In this document: positions 1 to 8,788 of the stretch, in pieces | How the letters are laid out: the number at the start of each line of letters is the position of its first letter | How positions within the stretch are numbered: the stretch's first letter is position 1 | Assembly (NCBI RefSeq): GCF_024054035.1 | Contig: NZ_JAMXQU010000012.1 | Location: 18,787 to 82,786, forward strand | DNA: 64,000 nt | Source of the DNA: Asaia lannensis NBRC 102526 | Lineage (GTDB): Bacteria > Pseudomonadota > Alphaproteobacteria > Acetobacterales > Acetobacteraceae | Direction of reading: 5' to 3' | The notes under the pieces: generated by a model | The model's input: the letters and a program-made list of their open reading frames with translations, nothing else | Databases searched by the model: none | Told to the model about the DNA's origin: nothing | Made by a program: the position numbers and the translations under genes

Positions 1-1665
1 GTAATTGAGCAGGTGCAGGATATCGAAGCCCGAACGATGGTTCTGGAACATCCAGACCGAGCCCGCGGCTGCTGTCGTGCTTCCTGTTGCGCCGGACGTG
101 ATCGAGGGCGCCGCAGCTGTCGAGGCGCTGATATTCAGGCGCAGGAGCTTTTCATACGCGACCCCGAAATTCTGATAATCGTATTCGCCCTGCACCATGT
201 CCGCCTTGGGGCTGAGCATGTTGCCAACAGGGAAATCATCGTTGCTGATGAAACGTGCGCCGTCGCCCGGGTTCTGCTGACCGTCCACGATCCAGGCATG
301 GTGTGCGCCGGTCGCGAGCATGGCCGCTTCCTGATAGAGCACACCTGGCGTTTTAAACGTACAGGCTGTAGAGCCGCCGTTGATCGTGCATGAACGAGAT
401 GCGCCAAGGGTCTTGTTCATGCCCATGTCCCAGTCCAGTCCCAGGGACTGTTTGCGGCCTGATGCAAGAGCCCAGTTCCAGACCTGCCGTGCCTTGGTCA
501 GGAATGCGCCGAAATTGCCGATATCGGTCGGGTTGTTCCAGCGCTCGACGAAATGGTAAGCCTCGCGGCGAGACTGCACAAGATCCTGCTCATTGTAGGA
601 TCCCGCAGGATTCAAGATGATCGGGCCGTTCATGTATCCGGCAACCGTGTTCAGAAACGACGAATAAGCCGTATCCATGATGATGCGATTACCTGAAGCG
701 TCCCATAAAGCGCGATAAATCGTGCCGTAGGTATCCGCAAACATCCCGTCAAAACCAAGACGCCGGCGCATCAGTTCTGCCTGCTGCCCCCAGTACGCCT
801 GCCACGCGGCGTTATTTGGGTTCATGTAGGCGATCTTGTCGTTATACGTCCAAAGATCGCCGATCTGACAGATGCCACCATTGGCGCCGCATGCGCTTGT
901 GAACATCCCCCAGGAGAGCTGGGCACCCGAGCCGTCTTTCGTGAAATCCGGCGTGATGCCGTAATTCGCCCCGTAGACCGGCATATACATGAACGTGCCC
1001 ATGCGCAGCGACTTTGCGGCGGCGACATGCTGTTTGATCAGGTCGGTGCTGATGTTCTGCCCGTCGCCATTGATCCACGACGCACCGCTGACCCACGGCT
1101 TATGCCAGCGATAGAGCATGTTGTAGAATTGCAGGTTATTGCACTTGTAGGCGTTCAGGCTCTGAAGATCGGCCTGCGCGCCGGAGAAGAACGGCGGCTT
1201 CCACCCGCCCCAATCGGTATAGGCGCCCACAACCCAGCACTGACGCGGATAGGTCGACCAATCGGACGAGATATCGAATGCACCGCCTTCCTGGTCGAGT
1301 TGGTGCCCGTTCTGATCGGCGGCGACCAGACTGACGAAATATCCCTGCCAGTTTGTCCGGCTGGACGGGAAACGCAACTCCGCCGTTGCTGTGCCGCCCG
1401 CTGGAAGGGACGTAACCGTGGCTGCCACGGGACTGCCGACCTGTGCGCCTCGACCGGTGACGGTGCCGGTAATCGTGCCGGTGAATGGCGCCCCTGTCTT
1501 GTTCGACAGGGTAACGATCATCCGCACCTGCTCCCCGCCCTTATAGCGGGAGAGATCGGTGTTCACAGACTGGATAAGAGGACCGGACAGAACGGGCTCA
1601 GCATAGGCCGTCCCTGAGGCGAACAACGCTGCGACACCTGCGAGCACGCCTTTGATCATCGACAT
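1..1665 (-). CDS. Secreted GH66-family glycoside hydrolase (dextranase / cycloisomaltooligosaccharide glucanotransferase type), 3' end cut by the window
   Basis: The frame is open from an ATG at 1665 to the window edge (at least 555 residues), so the C-terminus is missing. GGAG lies about 10 nt before the ATG. Residues 1-22 form a signal peptide ending TAYA-E. Residues about 30-135 look like the N-terminal beta-sandwich that precedes the barrel in GH66. The barrel shows WVVGAYTDWGGW (144-155), FYNMLYRWHKPW (180-191), FDGMFADTYG (305-314) with the candidate catalytic aspartates, and HFVERW (371-376) with the candidate acid/base Glu. GH66 enzymes cut or cyclise alpha-1,6-glucans (dextran), so an exported dextran-active enzyme is the inference. 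The exact reaction cannot be read from this fragment. It is followed upstream by a decayed transposase, suggesting an accessory location. Confidence 0.72.
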   Translation of the reverse strand, partial: MSMIKGVLAGVAALFASGTAYAEPVLSGPLIQSVNTDLSRYKGGEQVRMIVTLSNKTGAPFTGTITGTVTGRGAQVGSPVAATVTSLPAGGTATAELRFPSSRTNWQGYFVSLVAADQNGHQLDQEGGAFDISSDWSTYPRQCWVVGAYTDWGGWKPPFFSGAQADLQSLNAYKCNNLQFYNMLYRWHKPWVSGASWINGDGQNISTDLIKQHVAAAKSLRMGTFMYMPVYGANYGITPDFTKDGSGAQLSWGMFTSACGANGGICQIGDLWTYNDKIAYMNPNNAAWQAYWGQQAELMRRRLGFDGMFADTYGTIYRALWDASGNRIIMDTAYSSFLNTVAGYMNGPIILNPAGSYNEQDLVQSRREAYHFVERWNNPTDIGNFGAFLTKARQVWNWALASGRKQSLGLDWDMGMNKTLGASRSCTINGGSTACTFKTPGVLYQEAAMLATGAHHAWIVDGQQNPGDGARFISNDDFPVGNMLSPKADMVQGEYDYQNFGVAYEKLLRLNISASTAAAPSITSGATGSTTAAAGSVWMFQNHRSGFDILHLLNY

Positions 1666-1857
1666 GGAATATTGCTCCGGTAGAGGTCACCAACATCGTC
1701 AATGCGGGCGAATTATGAATATCAGAGTACTATGTGTTATCAGGACTGGCAAAATCTAACTGACGTATTGCGTGCCAAGCTCAACTGAAGGGGTTTGGAC
1801 GCTCGCGTGGAGGTTTTGAGTTGCAAGATCTGCGTAGCCGCCGCATATGGCCATTGA

Positions 1858-2190
1858 AAGACCCAGTCTTTCAGGCTGACGCCAGATCGAACCCGGGAGC
1901 TCGCCTCAGTCATGACGCTCCGAGGCGCATTGACGCACGCTCCGCGCCACGTTGTCTGCGATCAGGGTTATGTCTCGAACCGGTTTCGGGAAGGCCAATG
2001 AGACAAGGGCTTACGCCCGGTCACCCCGAAAGAAGGCGACGAGCTGAAATCAGCCTGCCCCAAATGGTCCTATCGGTACCGATATCAGGGCAAAAACCTG
2101 TGGGCACGTCTCAAGAGGGGCAGCGGTTACAGCGCGTTGAAAAGAAACTTCGACATCCTTCACGTCTGCCATCTGCATTGCCATGATCAC
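1858..2190 (+). pseudogene. Decayed IS5-family transposase remnant (C-terminal part)
   Basis: One forward frame gives VCDQGYVSNRFREG, then a TGA at 1999-2001, then DKGLRPVTPKEG and, further on, YRYQGKNLWARLKR and ALKRNFDILHVCHL. This follows the last third of IS5/IS427-type DDE transposases: the (A)D(R)GYDS..FR.. block, the CIPP/GRK-like block, then YK.RN.IE..F.RLK..RRIATRYD. The in-frame stop, the lost glutamate at the RNxIE position (here GKNLW) and the missing N-terminal two thirds show it is dead. No terminal inverted repeats could be identified by eye. It may mark an old insertion between the GH66 gene and the Crp-type regulator. Confidence 0.6.
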
Positions 2191-2299
2191 AGATCATCTC
2201 AATACCCGGCGGGAGCTAGACCTTCATTGCCTCAAGCGGAATCTCACGAAACATATCGCTACTCTTGATAAAGACAAATAAGGAACGACATTTGTCTAT

Positions 2300-2995
2300 T
2301 CAATATACATGGTCGTCGAAGTGGCATATATTTTTCAGTCTCCCCAAATCCAATATGTTAATATTTGATTTGCTTACATTTATAATTCCAGTATCGGATA
2401 ATGACTGAAGGCTTTTATTTATGGTTTGGCGTGTCATTCCCATATTATCCGCAAGCTGCACTTGTGTGATTGGGATATTCATAATAGGCCGGCTTAATCC
2501 GCGATATCCGTCCGCGATGATGCTGAGTATCCATGCTACTTTTTGCACCTTATCATAGACTGACATGACAAAAGTGTATTCCTCAAGCATTTCATGGGAT
2601 CTTATCATAAGTCCAGTGTATCTCGCTGCGAACGATTTACTATTATCCATCAGATATCTGATGATAGCTCCAGGTATCACGAACACCTCGGCATCTATGA
2701 CAGCCTTAACGTCGTAGTTCGCCAGCGATTTGACCAAAGGCCATGCAAAATGACCGAAGAACCCCGGTCCCATCACCGCCTGCACGTGGTTTCGCCCTTC
2801 AGGAGACGTTCTCTCACACCATAAAATGCCGGATCGGATCATTGCAACGTTATCTACGAGCTCGCCTCTCCTGAAGAGGACATGACCCTTTTTTATTTTT
2901 ATGAAGCTTACATTATCGCATATTTTTGCGCGTTCGTCTTCATCGATCAAACTGAACCAAGGGTTTAGGCTAGACATTTCATGCATTATGTCCAA
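2300..2995 (-). CDS. Crp/Fnr-family transcriptional regulator
   Basis: The 231-residue protein has an N-terminal cyclic-nucleotide-type beta-roll (about 15-130, with KKGHVLFRRGELVDNVAMIRSG) and a C-terminal winged helix (about 150-225). The recognition-helix segment is ITQVQLADNMGMTRQTINKSLQSL. The beta-roll lacks the cAMP-binding RS/T pocket of true CRP, and no N-terminal Fe-S cysteine motif of FNR is seen, so the effector is unknown. The listed start is TTG at 2995, with GGGAGAG upstream; ATG codons at 2986 and 2977 are alternatives. The gene is clearly more AT-rich than the rest of the window, as is the Hint-domain gene upstream of it on the same strand. Horizontal acquisition of the pair, and control of the neighbour, are inferences. 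Confidence 0.8.
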   Translation of the reverse strand: MDIMHEMSSLNPWFSLIDEDERAKICDNVSFIKIKKGHVLFRRGELVDNVAMIRSGILWCERTSPEGRNHVQAVMGPGFFGHFAWPLVKSLANYDVKAVIDAEVFVIPGAIIRYLMDNSKSFAARYTGLMIRSHEMLEEYTFVMSVYDKVQKVAWILSIIADGYRGLSRPIMNIPITQVQLADNMGMTRQTINKSLQSLSDTGIINVSKSNINILDLGRLKNICHFDDHVY

Positions 2996-3307
2996 TTTTC
3001 ATTACTCTCCCAAAATAACAATACGACAATTTTGTCTGGCTGATGCACCGTACAAACATAGAAATGAAAAAAATGATCTTAATAATTTTTACCGAGATAT
3101 ACTCTTCAAATAGTTATAATAATTAAGACAACACAACACTTACTTCGTGATGATCTTCACCCCAAACAGCTACACTTGACAAACCCAGACTGTGCCATTT
3201 TCCAGAAGTCCAGGTCGTGGAGGCTGATTTTCCGGGTCGAAATCCCGCATCTCGATGGACAAACGGAGCAGGAATGCCAATCGCCTGCTGGCGGGACAAC
3301 GTGCTCC
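2996..3307. other. Intergenic region between the Crp-type regulator and the Hint-domain gene
   Basis: About 310 nt of AT-rich DNA separate the start of the regulator from the stop of the Hint-domain gene; both are on the minus strand. The promoter of the regulator must lie in its left part (about 3000-3130, very AT-rich). The short open frames here (for example 3157-3351 minus) show no recognisable domain, and I see no convincing RNA gene. Confidence 0.4.
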
Positions 3308-5143
3308 CTAGGCATGAAGTTCAAGCGAAAGAACCGTTGCGGCGAACTCACATTCGAGGCCTGGCAATTCCGCCTTTCCTCCGGTCCAACGGAACTCCGT
3401 ACTCTCGAGATGATGCCAACCCGTCATAGCCGGTCGTACAAGATGGGTTTCATAAGCCGTCATACCATCTGGCGTATATAGATACATCTTCCCCACGAGC
3501 GCGCCAAGCAAACGCCGGTCATCGACAAAAGGTCCAATCTTGGAGGAGGGCGAAGCCGCCGCGGTCATGATACTCAGTGACCGAATGGGTTCGTTGAAGG
3601 AAAATACCAAGGTACGTCCCTTTCGACGTGTTGGACACACCCGCGTCTTCCCGTTCAGGAGCATCGCTATGCTGTCATCGGAATCGTGGGTGCAACAGTC
3701 TGAGTTGACGCTCACTCCAGGAACACGATCCACAATCATGCGAAAAATAGGTTCGACAAACGCACGGTCGGTGCGAAGTGGCGCCGCGCTATGCGCGCCC
3801 CATTCAAGATCCCGGCTTTCGCGCCCTTCAAAGGCGACATGACCTGTATCGAGAAACGATTCAGTAAGAATGCCATTCGCCCTGATTATGGAATGCGTCT
3901 CAAGCTCCACGTGATACACGTCGTAGTTGTCCGACTGAATATCGCAGGCAATAGAGTGCCCATTAACGAGCATACGTGCCGGCACAAAACAACCATCGAA
4001 AAAGAGACAATGCTCCTGGGTGATATGGAGATCACAAAACGGCAGATTTTCTCCCAGTGCGTTACGACGGACGATTATGGTCGGGTGCTCAGCCTTAACC
4101 CGACTTTTGCCCACCCATATCACCCGTCGGGTGACGGTTCGACCATTCTCATAAGCGACCAGGAAATCCCCGGGAACGATTTCCTCAACAGCCACATGCC
4201 CACGAGCTGTCTCGATCAATGTACCTGCAAGGTAACAAGGCGGAGCGCCCAGGTACTGAACGCCTGTATCCTTACCGAACCCTGCGATACCATTATATGT
4301 GGGCACCTGTTGGAAGCCTGCAGGATCGTAACCCAAACCAATGTCGATCTGCACAATGGCCTTAACGGGTGCACTGCTCCCCGAAACCCAGGTACTGACA
4401 GTGAGAATTCCCGTACTAGGATCGTAACCAAACGTGTCGGCGCTACCCAGATATCCGAGGTCAATGATATCCCCATTGCCATATCCCCGAATTTTTAGCC
4501 CGGTGATGTTGTTGAAGATCCCTGCATTAATTGCAATGTAGTTCCCCCCACCCTGACAGTTTATGGTAACGTCTGTGATAGACCCTTTTCCATCCCTCGA
4601 ACCGAACGAAATCTGCGAATTCTCCAGATTGATGGTTTGGCCCGATATATTGTAGAATGTCGTATTCCAGTAACAATATTTACTTCCCACCAGGTCAGTA
4701 GCAAGCGTCACATTTTTTAGATTGATGACGCCTTTTCCTGTTATCGTACTTGTCGCGCCATAATTATAAACAGTGCTCCATCCAATATTTATTGTTCCAT
4801 TATTTACAGTATTCCCTGATATATTGAAATATCCATAGGGAATCCCGATGCCGGATGGATCGACAACACCGATCTTATTGCTGCCGTTTACCTGTATTAC
4901 CCCACCCTCAGAAATGGTCGCGCCGCTATTACTATTTGCACTCCAGCCGCCGAGGGATATACTCGATCCCTGATGCAAATTGAATACCAATGTCCCAGCG
5001 ACAGTAAATGGCTGATTATATACAATAAACCCGCCAGCCACCCAACATCCCGTGCAGTTCTGATTAACAGCTATTGTATTGGTTTCCCCCGTTTTAGTCT
5101 CTCCAGACGCACTTTGGGCGGATCCCCATAGGGTGGCGGACAT
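3308..5143 (-). CDS. Hint-domain protein with N-terminal beta-solenoid-like region
   Basis: The protein has 611 residues. Residues about 1-290 are Gly/Asn/Thr/Ile-rich repeats such as NISGNTVNNGTINIG and NISGQTINLENSQISFG, typical of extracellular beta-helix proteins. A Hedgehog/intein (Hint_2 type) domain starts at Cys303 (CYLAGTLIET...VEEIVPGD) and continues through LHITQEHCLFFDG, VPARMLVNG and HVELETHSIIRANGILTESF to about 450. A further C-terminal domain ends near 611. The leading Cys and the TQEHC block are the expected autoprocessing residues of Hint domains. Such proteins are common in Acetobacteraceae, with unknown substrate. No classical signal peptide is visible. The start has a good GGAGG about 7 nt upstream. 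Low GC and flanking IS scars suggest recent transfer. Confidence 0.78.
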   Translation of the reverse strand: MSATLWGSAQSASGETKTGETNTIAVNQNCTGCWVAGGFIVYNQPFTVAGTLVFNLHQGSSISLGGWSANSNSGATISEGGVIQVNGSNKIGVVDPSGIGIPYGYFNISGNTVNNGTINIGWSTVYNYGATSTITGKGVINLKNVTLATDLVGSKYCYWNTTFYNISGQTINLENSQISFGSRDGKGSITDVTINCQGGGNYIAINAGIFNNITGLKIRGYGNGDIIDLGYLGSADTFGYDPSTGILTVSTWVSGSSAPVKAIVQIDIGLGYDPAGFQQVPTYNGIAGFGKDTGVQYLGAPPCYLAGTLIETARGHVAVEEIVPGDFLVAYENGRTVTRRVIWVGKSRVKAEHPTIIVRRNALGENLPFCDLHITQEHCLFFDGCFVPARMLVNGHSIACDIQSDNYDVYHVELETHSIIRANGILTESFLDTGHVAFEGRESRDLEWGAHSAAPLRTDRAFVEPIFRMIVDRVPGVSVNSDCCTHDSDDSIAMLLNGKTRVCPTRRKGRTLVFSFNEPIRSLSIMTAAASPSSKIGPFVDDRRLLGALVGKMYLYTPDGMTAYETHLVRPAMTGWHHLESTEFRWTGGKAELPGLECEFAATVLSLELHA

Positions 5144-5636
5144 TATTTTCCTCCGTACTAAAGTATTTTCATGTCTTATGCATTTAGATATTTGGCGATG
5201 CGTTGCTAACAGGATTCAGTATGACGATCTGTCACATTTTTTACACAAAACGCGCAACACACTCGCCGACCGCCCGTTTTATCGTCAATAAAACGTCAAA
5301 AACGTAGGACTGATTACCCCAATGCCGCCGTCGTCCTCGCGTTACGACGGCATCGAGATATCTTCAGGTTATGCATCTCGCGCCGCGAGAACTTTCTCTG
5401 AAAATCCTTTGATAAAACGCGTCAATCGACAACGCCGTCTGCGTATCTTACAAATAACTCAACCAACAACACCGGTACTTTAGGCGTATGACTCACAATA
5501 GATGCAAAACGATATTCCCATAACGAAACAAATATTCGAATTCGAGTGTGCTGCCAATGCGCAGCAAGGCTTGCGCCGCAAATGGAACCGTATAGCGCTT
5601 TACGATAACCATGATGCTCCCAGTATTTCCCGATGA
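5144..5636. other. Non-coding region upstream of the Hint-domain gene, with a hairpin
   Basis: No convincing gene is seen. A perfect 8-bp inverted repeat, GCCGTCGT (5327-5334) and ACGACGGC (5344-5351), closes a 9-nt loop, but no T-run follows on either side. The promoter of the Hint-domain gene should lie in its AT-rich left end (about 5150-5300). The right end merges into a transposase remnant. Confidence 0.4.
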
Positions 5637-5774
5637 CGCACACTCGGTATAAGGGCACTGATCGAAACGATCGGACGGAAGGGCAATACGGCGTCACGCG
5701 ACACGGGGAAAATCGCCACGTCCTTCATGGCCATTCGCTGCATCGTGACCGCAGCAAAGCGAATCAAGACCTAG
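5637..5774 (+). pseudogene. Second decayed IS5-type transposase fragment (extreme C-terminus)
   Basis: One frame reads IRALIETIGRKG, then NTASRDTGKIATSFMAI and CIVTAAKRIKT before a TAG at 5772. The pattern matches the end of IS5-group DDE transposases: the RNxIE glutamate, an LK..RR.ATRYDK-like segment, then a hydrophobic FMA..IAA.. tail. A TGA at 5634 and the absence of the rest of the gene show decay. The match rests on a short stretch, so confidence is moderate. With the remnant at 1858-2190 it brackets the AT-rich Crp/Hint segment. Confidence 0.45.
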
Positions 5775-5850
5775 CGGTACCCAACCCAATATGGCTGCAC
5801 GATCGCAGCAGGAAGTTCTGTGACGGCCTGACTGTCGTCATGGTATTCGC

Positions 5851-6675
5851 TTAACCCGCATAAGCAGAAACCAGTTCTTCGACATGTTTCAGATCGTCTG
5901 GCGTTGCCGGGTTGTAGATCACAAGTCCCAGATCGGGCCGACCCTCGACGATGAAACCTGAGTATTCGAGGGCGATCACGCCAAGCGTCGGATGCAGGAG
6001 CCGCTTTGTGCCTTCTCCATGGATCTGCACATCGTTCTCTCGCCACAAAGCAGCAAATTCAGAGCTGTCTGCGCACAGTTCTGCGACGAGTGTGTCAATC
6101 TCGCCGGACGCACCGGCGCGTACGGCATCAGCTCTGAAGGCCGCGGCGACAGATCTGGCGAGGCTGTCCCAGTCGAGCTGCATCTCGCGTATATGCGGTG
6201 TGCAGAACACGATTTTCAGAATATTGCGGTCCGCAGGAGCAAGCTTGCTGTAATCCGTCAGAACGGCGGCCGCCGCCCTGTTCCAGGCGATGACATCCCA
6301 AAGCGCCGTCTTCACGATTGCCGGACTGAAAAGCAGTGCGTCCAGAACATTTTGCAATCGTGGCGAGATGCCGTCCTGAGAACGATATTGTATTTCAGGC
6401 GGACGCCCGAGTGCGAGCATGAAAAGATGCTCGCGCTCGGGATCCGTCAGAAGCATGCCTTTCGCCAGACGGTCAAGCACATCGGGTGATGGCGCCCCAC
6501 CTCGCCCCTGTTCCAGCCAGGTGTACCAGGTGGGGCTGATATGAGCGCATTGGGCAACTTCTTCGCGCCGTAATCCGGGGGTGCGTCGCCGCCCTACGGA
6601 AAAACCGAATGCTGTCGGGTTGAGGCGACTGCGTCGATCTCTGAGAAAGGCACCGAGTGTCTGGGGATAGGTCAC
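5851..6675 (-). CDS. XRE-family regulator with MmyB-like ligand-binding domain
   Basis: The 274-residue protein begins with a helix-turn-helix (about 8-75: LGAFLRDRRSRL, RTPGLRREEVAQCAHISPTWYTWLEQGR). It continues into the MmyB-like domain (about 105-270: RLQNVLDALLFSPAIVKTALWDVIAWNRAA...). This family occurs widely next to SDR or other oxidoreductase genes, often controlling the neighbour. The start is GTG at 6675 with AGG upstream. It is divergent from the SDR gene at 6763, with 87 nt between start codons, so both promoters and probably the operator sit there. Control of the SDR gene is an inference from arrangement. Confidence 0.85.
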   Translation of the reverse strand: MTYPQTLGAFLRDRRSRLNPTAFGFSVGRRRTPGLRREEVAQCAHISPTWYTWLEQGRGGAPSPDVLDRLAKGMLLTDPEREHLFMLALGRPPEIQYRSQDGISPRLQNVLDALLFSPAIVKTALWDVIAWNRAAAAVLTDYSKLAPADRNILKIVFCTPHIREMQLDWDSLARSVAAAFRADAVRAGASGEIDTLVAELCADSSEFAALWRENDVQIHGEGTKRLLHPTLGVIALEYSGFIVEGRPDLGLVIYNPATPDDLKHVEELVSAYAG

Positions 6676-6762
6676 GTCAGCCTGTCAGTCTTTATGATCA
6701 CTACTATAACAGGATCCCGATCTGCGCCATCAGGAAAGCATCAACATTTCAGGATACGCAGG

Positions 6763-7653
6763 ATGAAAGTTTTCCTCACCGGAGCGAACGGCTTTATCGG
6801 ATCACGGCTTGTGGACGAACTGATCGGAGCGGGACATCAGGTCGTAGGGCTTACCCGTTCTTTGGAAGGCGCAAAACGTCTTGAAGCAGCAGGCGCCGTG
6901 GCGCATCGAGGCGATATAGAAGATATCGCACACTTGCAGCGCGGTGCTGACGAATGCGAGGGCGTCATTCACACCGCCTTCGATCATGACTTCTCTAACT
7001 ATGTGGCGAATTGCAAAAAAGACGAGCGGGCAATCAAGGCGCTCGGTGCTGCGCTGTCCGGCTCCGATCGTCCTTTGGTCGTGACGTCGACGACGCTTTT
7101 TGGAGAAAGAACCCCGGGATCGATCGCAGATGAAGACGTGTTCAACGATATGCACGGCAATCCGCGGGTCATATCCGAATGCGCGATCCGCGATCTTGCC
7201 GAAAAAGGAGTGAACGTCTCGGCTGTCAGGCTGGCCCAGATTCATGACAGGTGGAAACAGGGGCTTATCACCTTCCTTGTCGCGTTTGCCCGGGAAAGCG
7301 GTTGCTCGGCCTATATCGCGGGAAGTGACAACAAATGGTGCGCGGCGCATCTCGATGACACGGTGCGGCTCTACCGTCATGCCCTTGACCATGCTGTGGC
7401 GGGCGCGCGCTACCATGCCGTGGCTGAAGAAGGTGTTATGCTGCAATCGATTGCAGAGGCCCTCGGGCAGACGCTTGGCCTCCCTGTTTGCGCACTCGAC
7501 GAGCAGCAAGCCGCTGCACATTTTGGATGGCTGAATCCCTTTGTGGCGAAAAACATGATGGCCTCAAGCGACAAAACCCGCGAACGCCTGAACTGGAAGC
7601 CCATAAAGTCAGGCTTGCTGGACGATCTTGCGCACCTTACGCTTGGGACGTGA
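6763..7653 (+). CDS. SDR-family NAD(P)-dependent epimerase/dehydratase-like oxidoreductase
   Basis: This is an extended (atypical) short-chain dehydrogenase of 296 residues. The N-terminus MKVFLTGANGFIGSRLVDEL carries the Rossmann TGxxGxxG motif, and the C-terminus (MASSDKTRERLNWKP) is typical of NAD-dependent epimerase-like proteins. The canonical YxxxK is not clearly present in the usual place, so the substrate and even catalysis are uncertain. The ATG at 6763 is chosen over the upstream one at 6694 because the Rossmann strand starts right after it and AGGA lies 9-12 nt before it. It is divergent from the MmyB-type regulator, which probably controls it. Confidence 0.82.
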   Translation: MKVFLTGANGFIGSRLVDELIGAGHQVVGLTRSLEGAKRLEAAGAVAHRGDIEDIAHLQRGADECEGVIHTAFDHDFSNYVANCKKDERAIKALGAALSGSDRPLVVTSTTLFGERTPGSIADEDVFNDMHGNPRVISECAIRDLAEKGVNVSAVRLAQIHDRWKQGLITFLVAFARESGCSAYIAGSDNKWCAAHLDDTVRLYRHALDHAVAGARYHAVAEEGVMLQSIAEALGQTLGLPVCALDEQQAAAHFGWLNPFVAKNMMASSDKTRERLNWKPIKSGLLDDLAHLTLGT

Positions 7654-7959
7654 AGGTTACGCGATCAAGCGCGATTAAGAATAAACTGAATGCTAATTCG
7701 ATGCATTGACACGGCGCGGTTCGGTATCAATTCCCCCGTGCTCGTGTCGCAGTGCATTCGTCAGAAAGCGGAGATAACCCCGCTGCGTTCCCACATGTTC
7801 ATCATACAGATCGTCGTCGTGCAGCGACGGCTGTACTCGATCCACGTTTTCTATCTGCGAGATACCCTGACAGCCAAAATTTGAAATGTGCCCGGACTAT
7901 GGAATGTTGCATCCAAATGTCCGCGAACCGCGTTTCAACCTTTTCAGGAGAGAATCAAC
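7654..7959. other. Intergenic region with no gene seen
   Basis: About 300 nt between the SDR gene and a small ORF. The open frames inside (for example 7690-7884) lack ribosome-binding sites and recognisable domains. It presumably holds the promoter of the small gene at 7960, but no convincing -35/-10 pair could be chosen. Confidence 0.35.
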
Positions 7960-8154
7960 ATGCGTAGTCACGATGACGAAGATGGAATGTTCAGCGAGAT
8001 CAGGAGTCTCATAACCGAGCTGCAGAACGACGCCGATCGCCTGAATGCGGCGGCAAGTGCGGAGAACATTGACGAGGGCATACAGCAGCAGATTGCCGGT
8101 CTTGCTGACAAGATTGATGGGTTGCAATCGCTGCTGGGCAATCTTCTGCGGTAG
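7960..8154 (+). CDS. Small acidic helical protein of unknown function (64 aa)
   Basis: ATG at 7960 follows a strong AGGAG about 10 nt upstream, which supports a real gene and excludes the longer reading from 7888. The protein is acidic and predicted helical: MRSHDDEDGMFSEIRSLI, then two heptad-like segments (LITELQNDADRLNAAA and IAGLADKIDGLQSLLGNLL). It could form a coiled coil or a small oligomer. I do not recognise the family. No membrane segment or signal peptide is present. It is monocistronic as far as can be seen. Confidence 0.6.
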   Translation: MRSHDDEDGMFSEIRSLITELQNDADRLNAAASAENIDEGIQQQIAGLADKIDGLQSLLGNLLR

Positions 8155-8440
8155 TTTCCAGGCCTCATGACAGCGATTTTATGCTTGTGCAAGGTCGCGA
8201 CAACCGACTGAGAGAGGTCGATCGGACAGTGTAACCTCGCCGTCAAAAATGACGGTCGGGATAAGGGAATCTCCAAACGACTGCGCTGGATGAACAGATC
8301 GATCCAGCGCAGCCCTGTCTGCTCTATTCATTCAAGTCTGATTACCTGAACCGGACTGCCCGCACCGGAGGCAATCAGCGTGATATCCATACGAAGCTAC
8401 AGTGAGCTACGTGTAGATACGGATGAAAGTTTCTTGGCAC

Positions 8441-8734
8441 TCAGTGATTGACCCCATCCACGAGTGTGGCTCGATACGTGGCACCGCGGAAACGGTGTTC
8501 ACGCGCGGCGCGATAGGTATCACTTTCGTACCAGGTCATGGCAGCTTCGCGATCCGGAAATTCGAGTATCACGATCCCTTCGGGCCCCTCCCCTTCGAGG
8601 CAGACCTGGTCGCCGTAAAACACGATCGGAGTCAATGTATGACCCGGGAGGGTCTTTTGCGCGGCCTCGGCATACTGATCCATCTCAGCCTGGTCGATCA
8701 GCTTTTCTTTCGTGAAGACTATATAGACGCTCAT
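8441..8734 (-). CDS. DUF1330 domain protein
   Basis: The 97-residue protein has the ferredoxin-like DUF1330 fold. It starts MSVYIVFTKEKL, and the family-typical segment is GPEGIVILEFPDREAAMTWYESDTYRAAREHR (residues about 54-85). Family members are small dimeric alpha/beta-barrel proteins of unknown function. ATG 8734 is preferred over an upstream start because AAGGATCC precedes it and the domain begins there. It may be co-transcribed with the YitT-family gene upstream on the same strand (about 54 nt gap). Confidence 0.85.
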   Translation of the reverse strand: MSVYIVFTKEKLIDQAEMDQYAEAAQKTLPGHTLTPIVFYGDQVCLEGEGPEGIVILEFPDREAAMTWYESDTYRAAREHRFRGATYRATLVDGVNH

Positions 8735-8788
8735 GTCGGATCCTTGGTTAACTGGACATAGGGGCCGGTCGCCTGCACACACGATCTT

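Noticed and set aside
1027..1617. 196-codon plus-strand open frame
   Set aside because: Antisense to the GH66 gene, which is open to the window edge on the minus strand with signal peptide and family motifs.
3157..3481. Short frames on both strands between the Crp-type and Hint-domain genes
   Set aside because: No domain, low-quality starts; partly antisense to the Hint-domain gene.
5422..5697. 91-codon minus-strand open frame
   Set aside because: No ribosome-binding site or domain; the plus strand there carries a transposase-like fragment.
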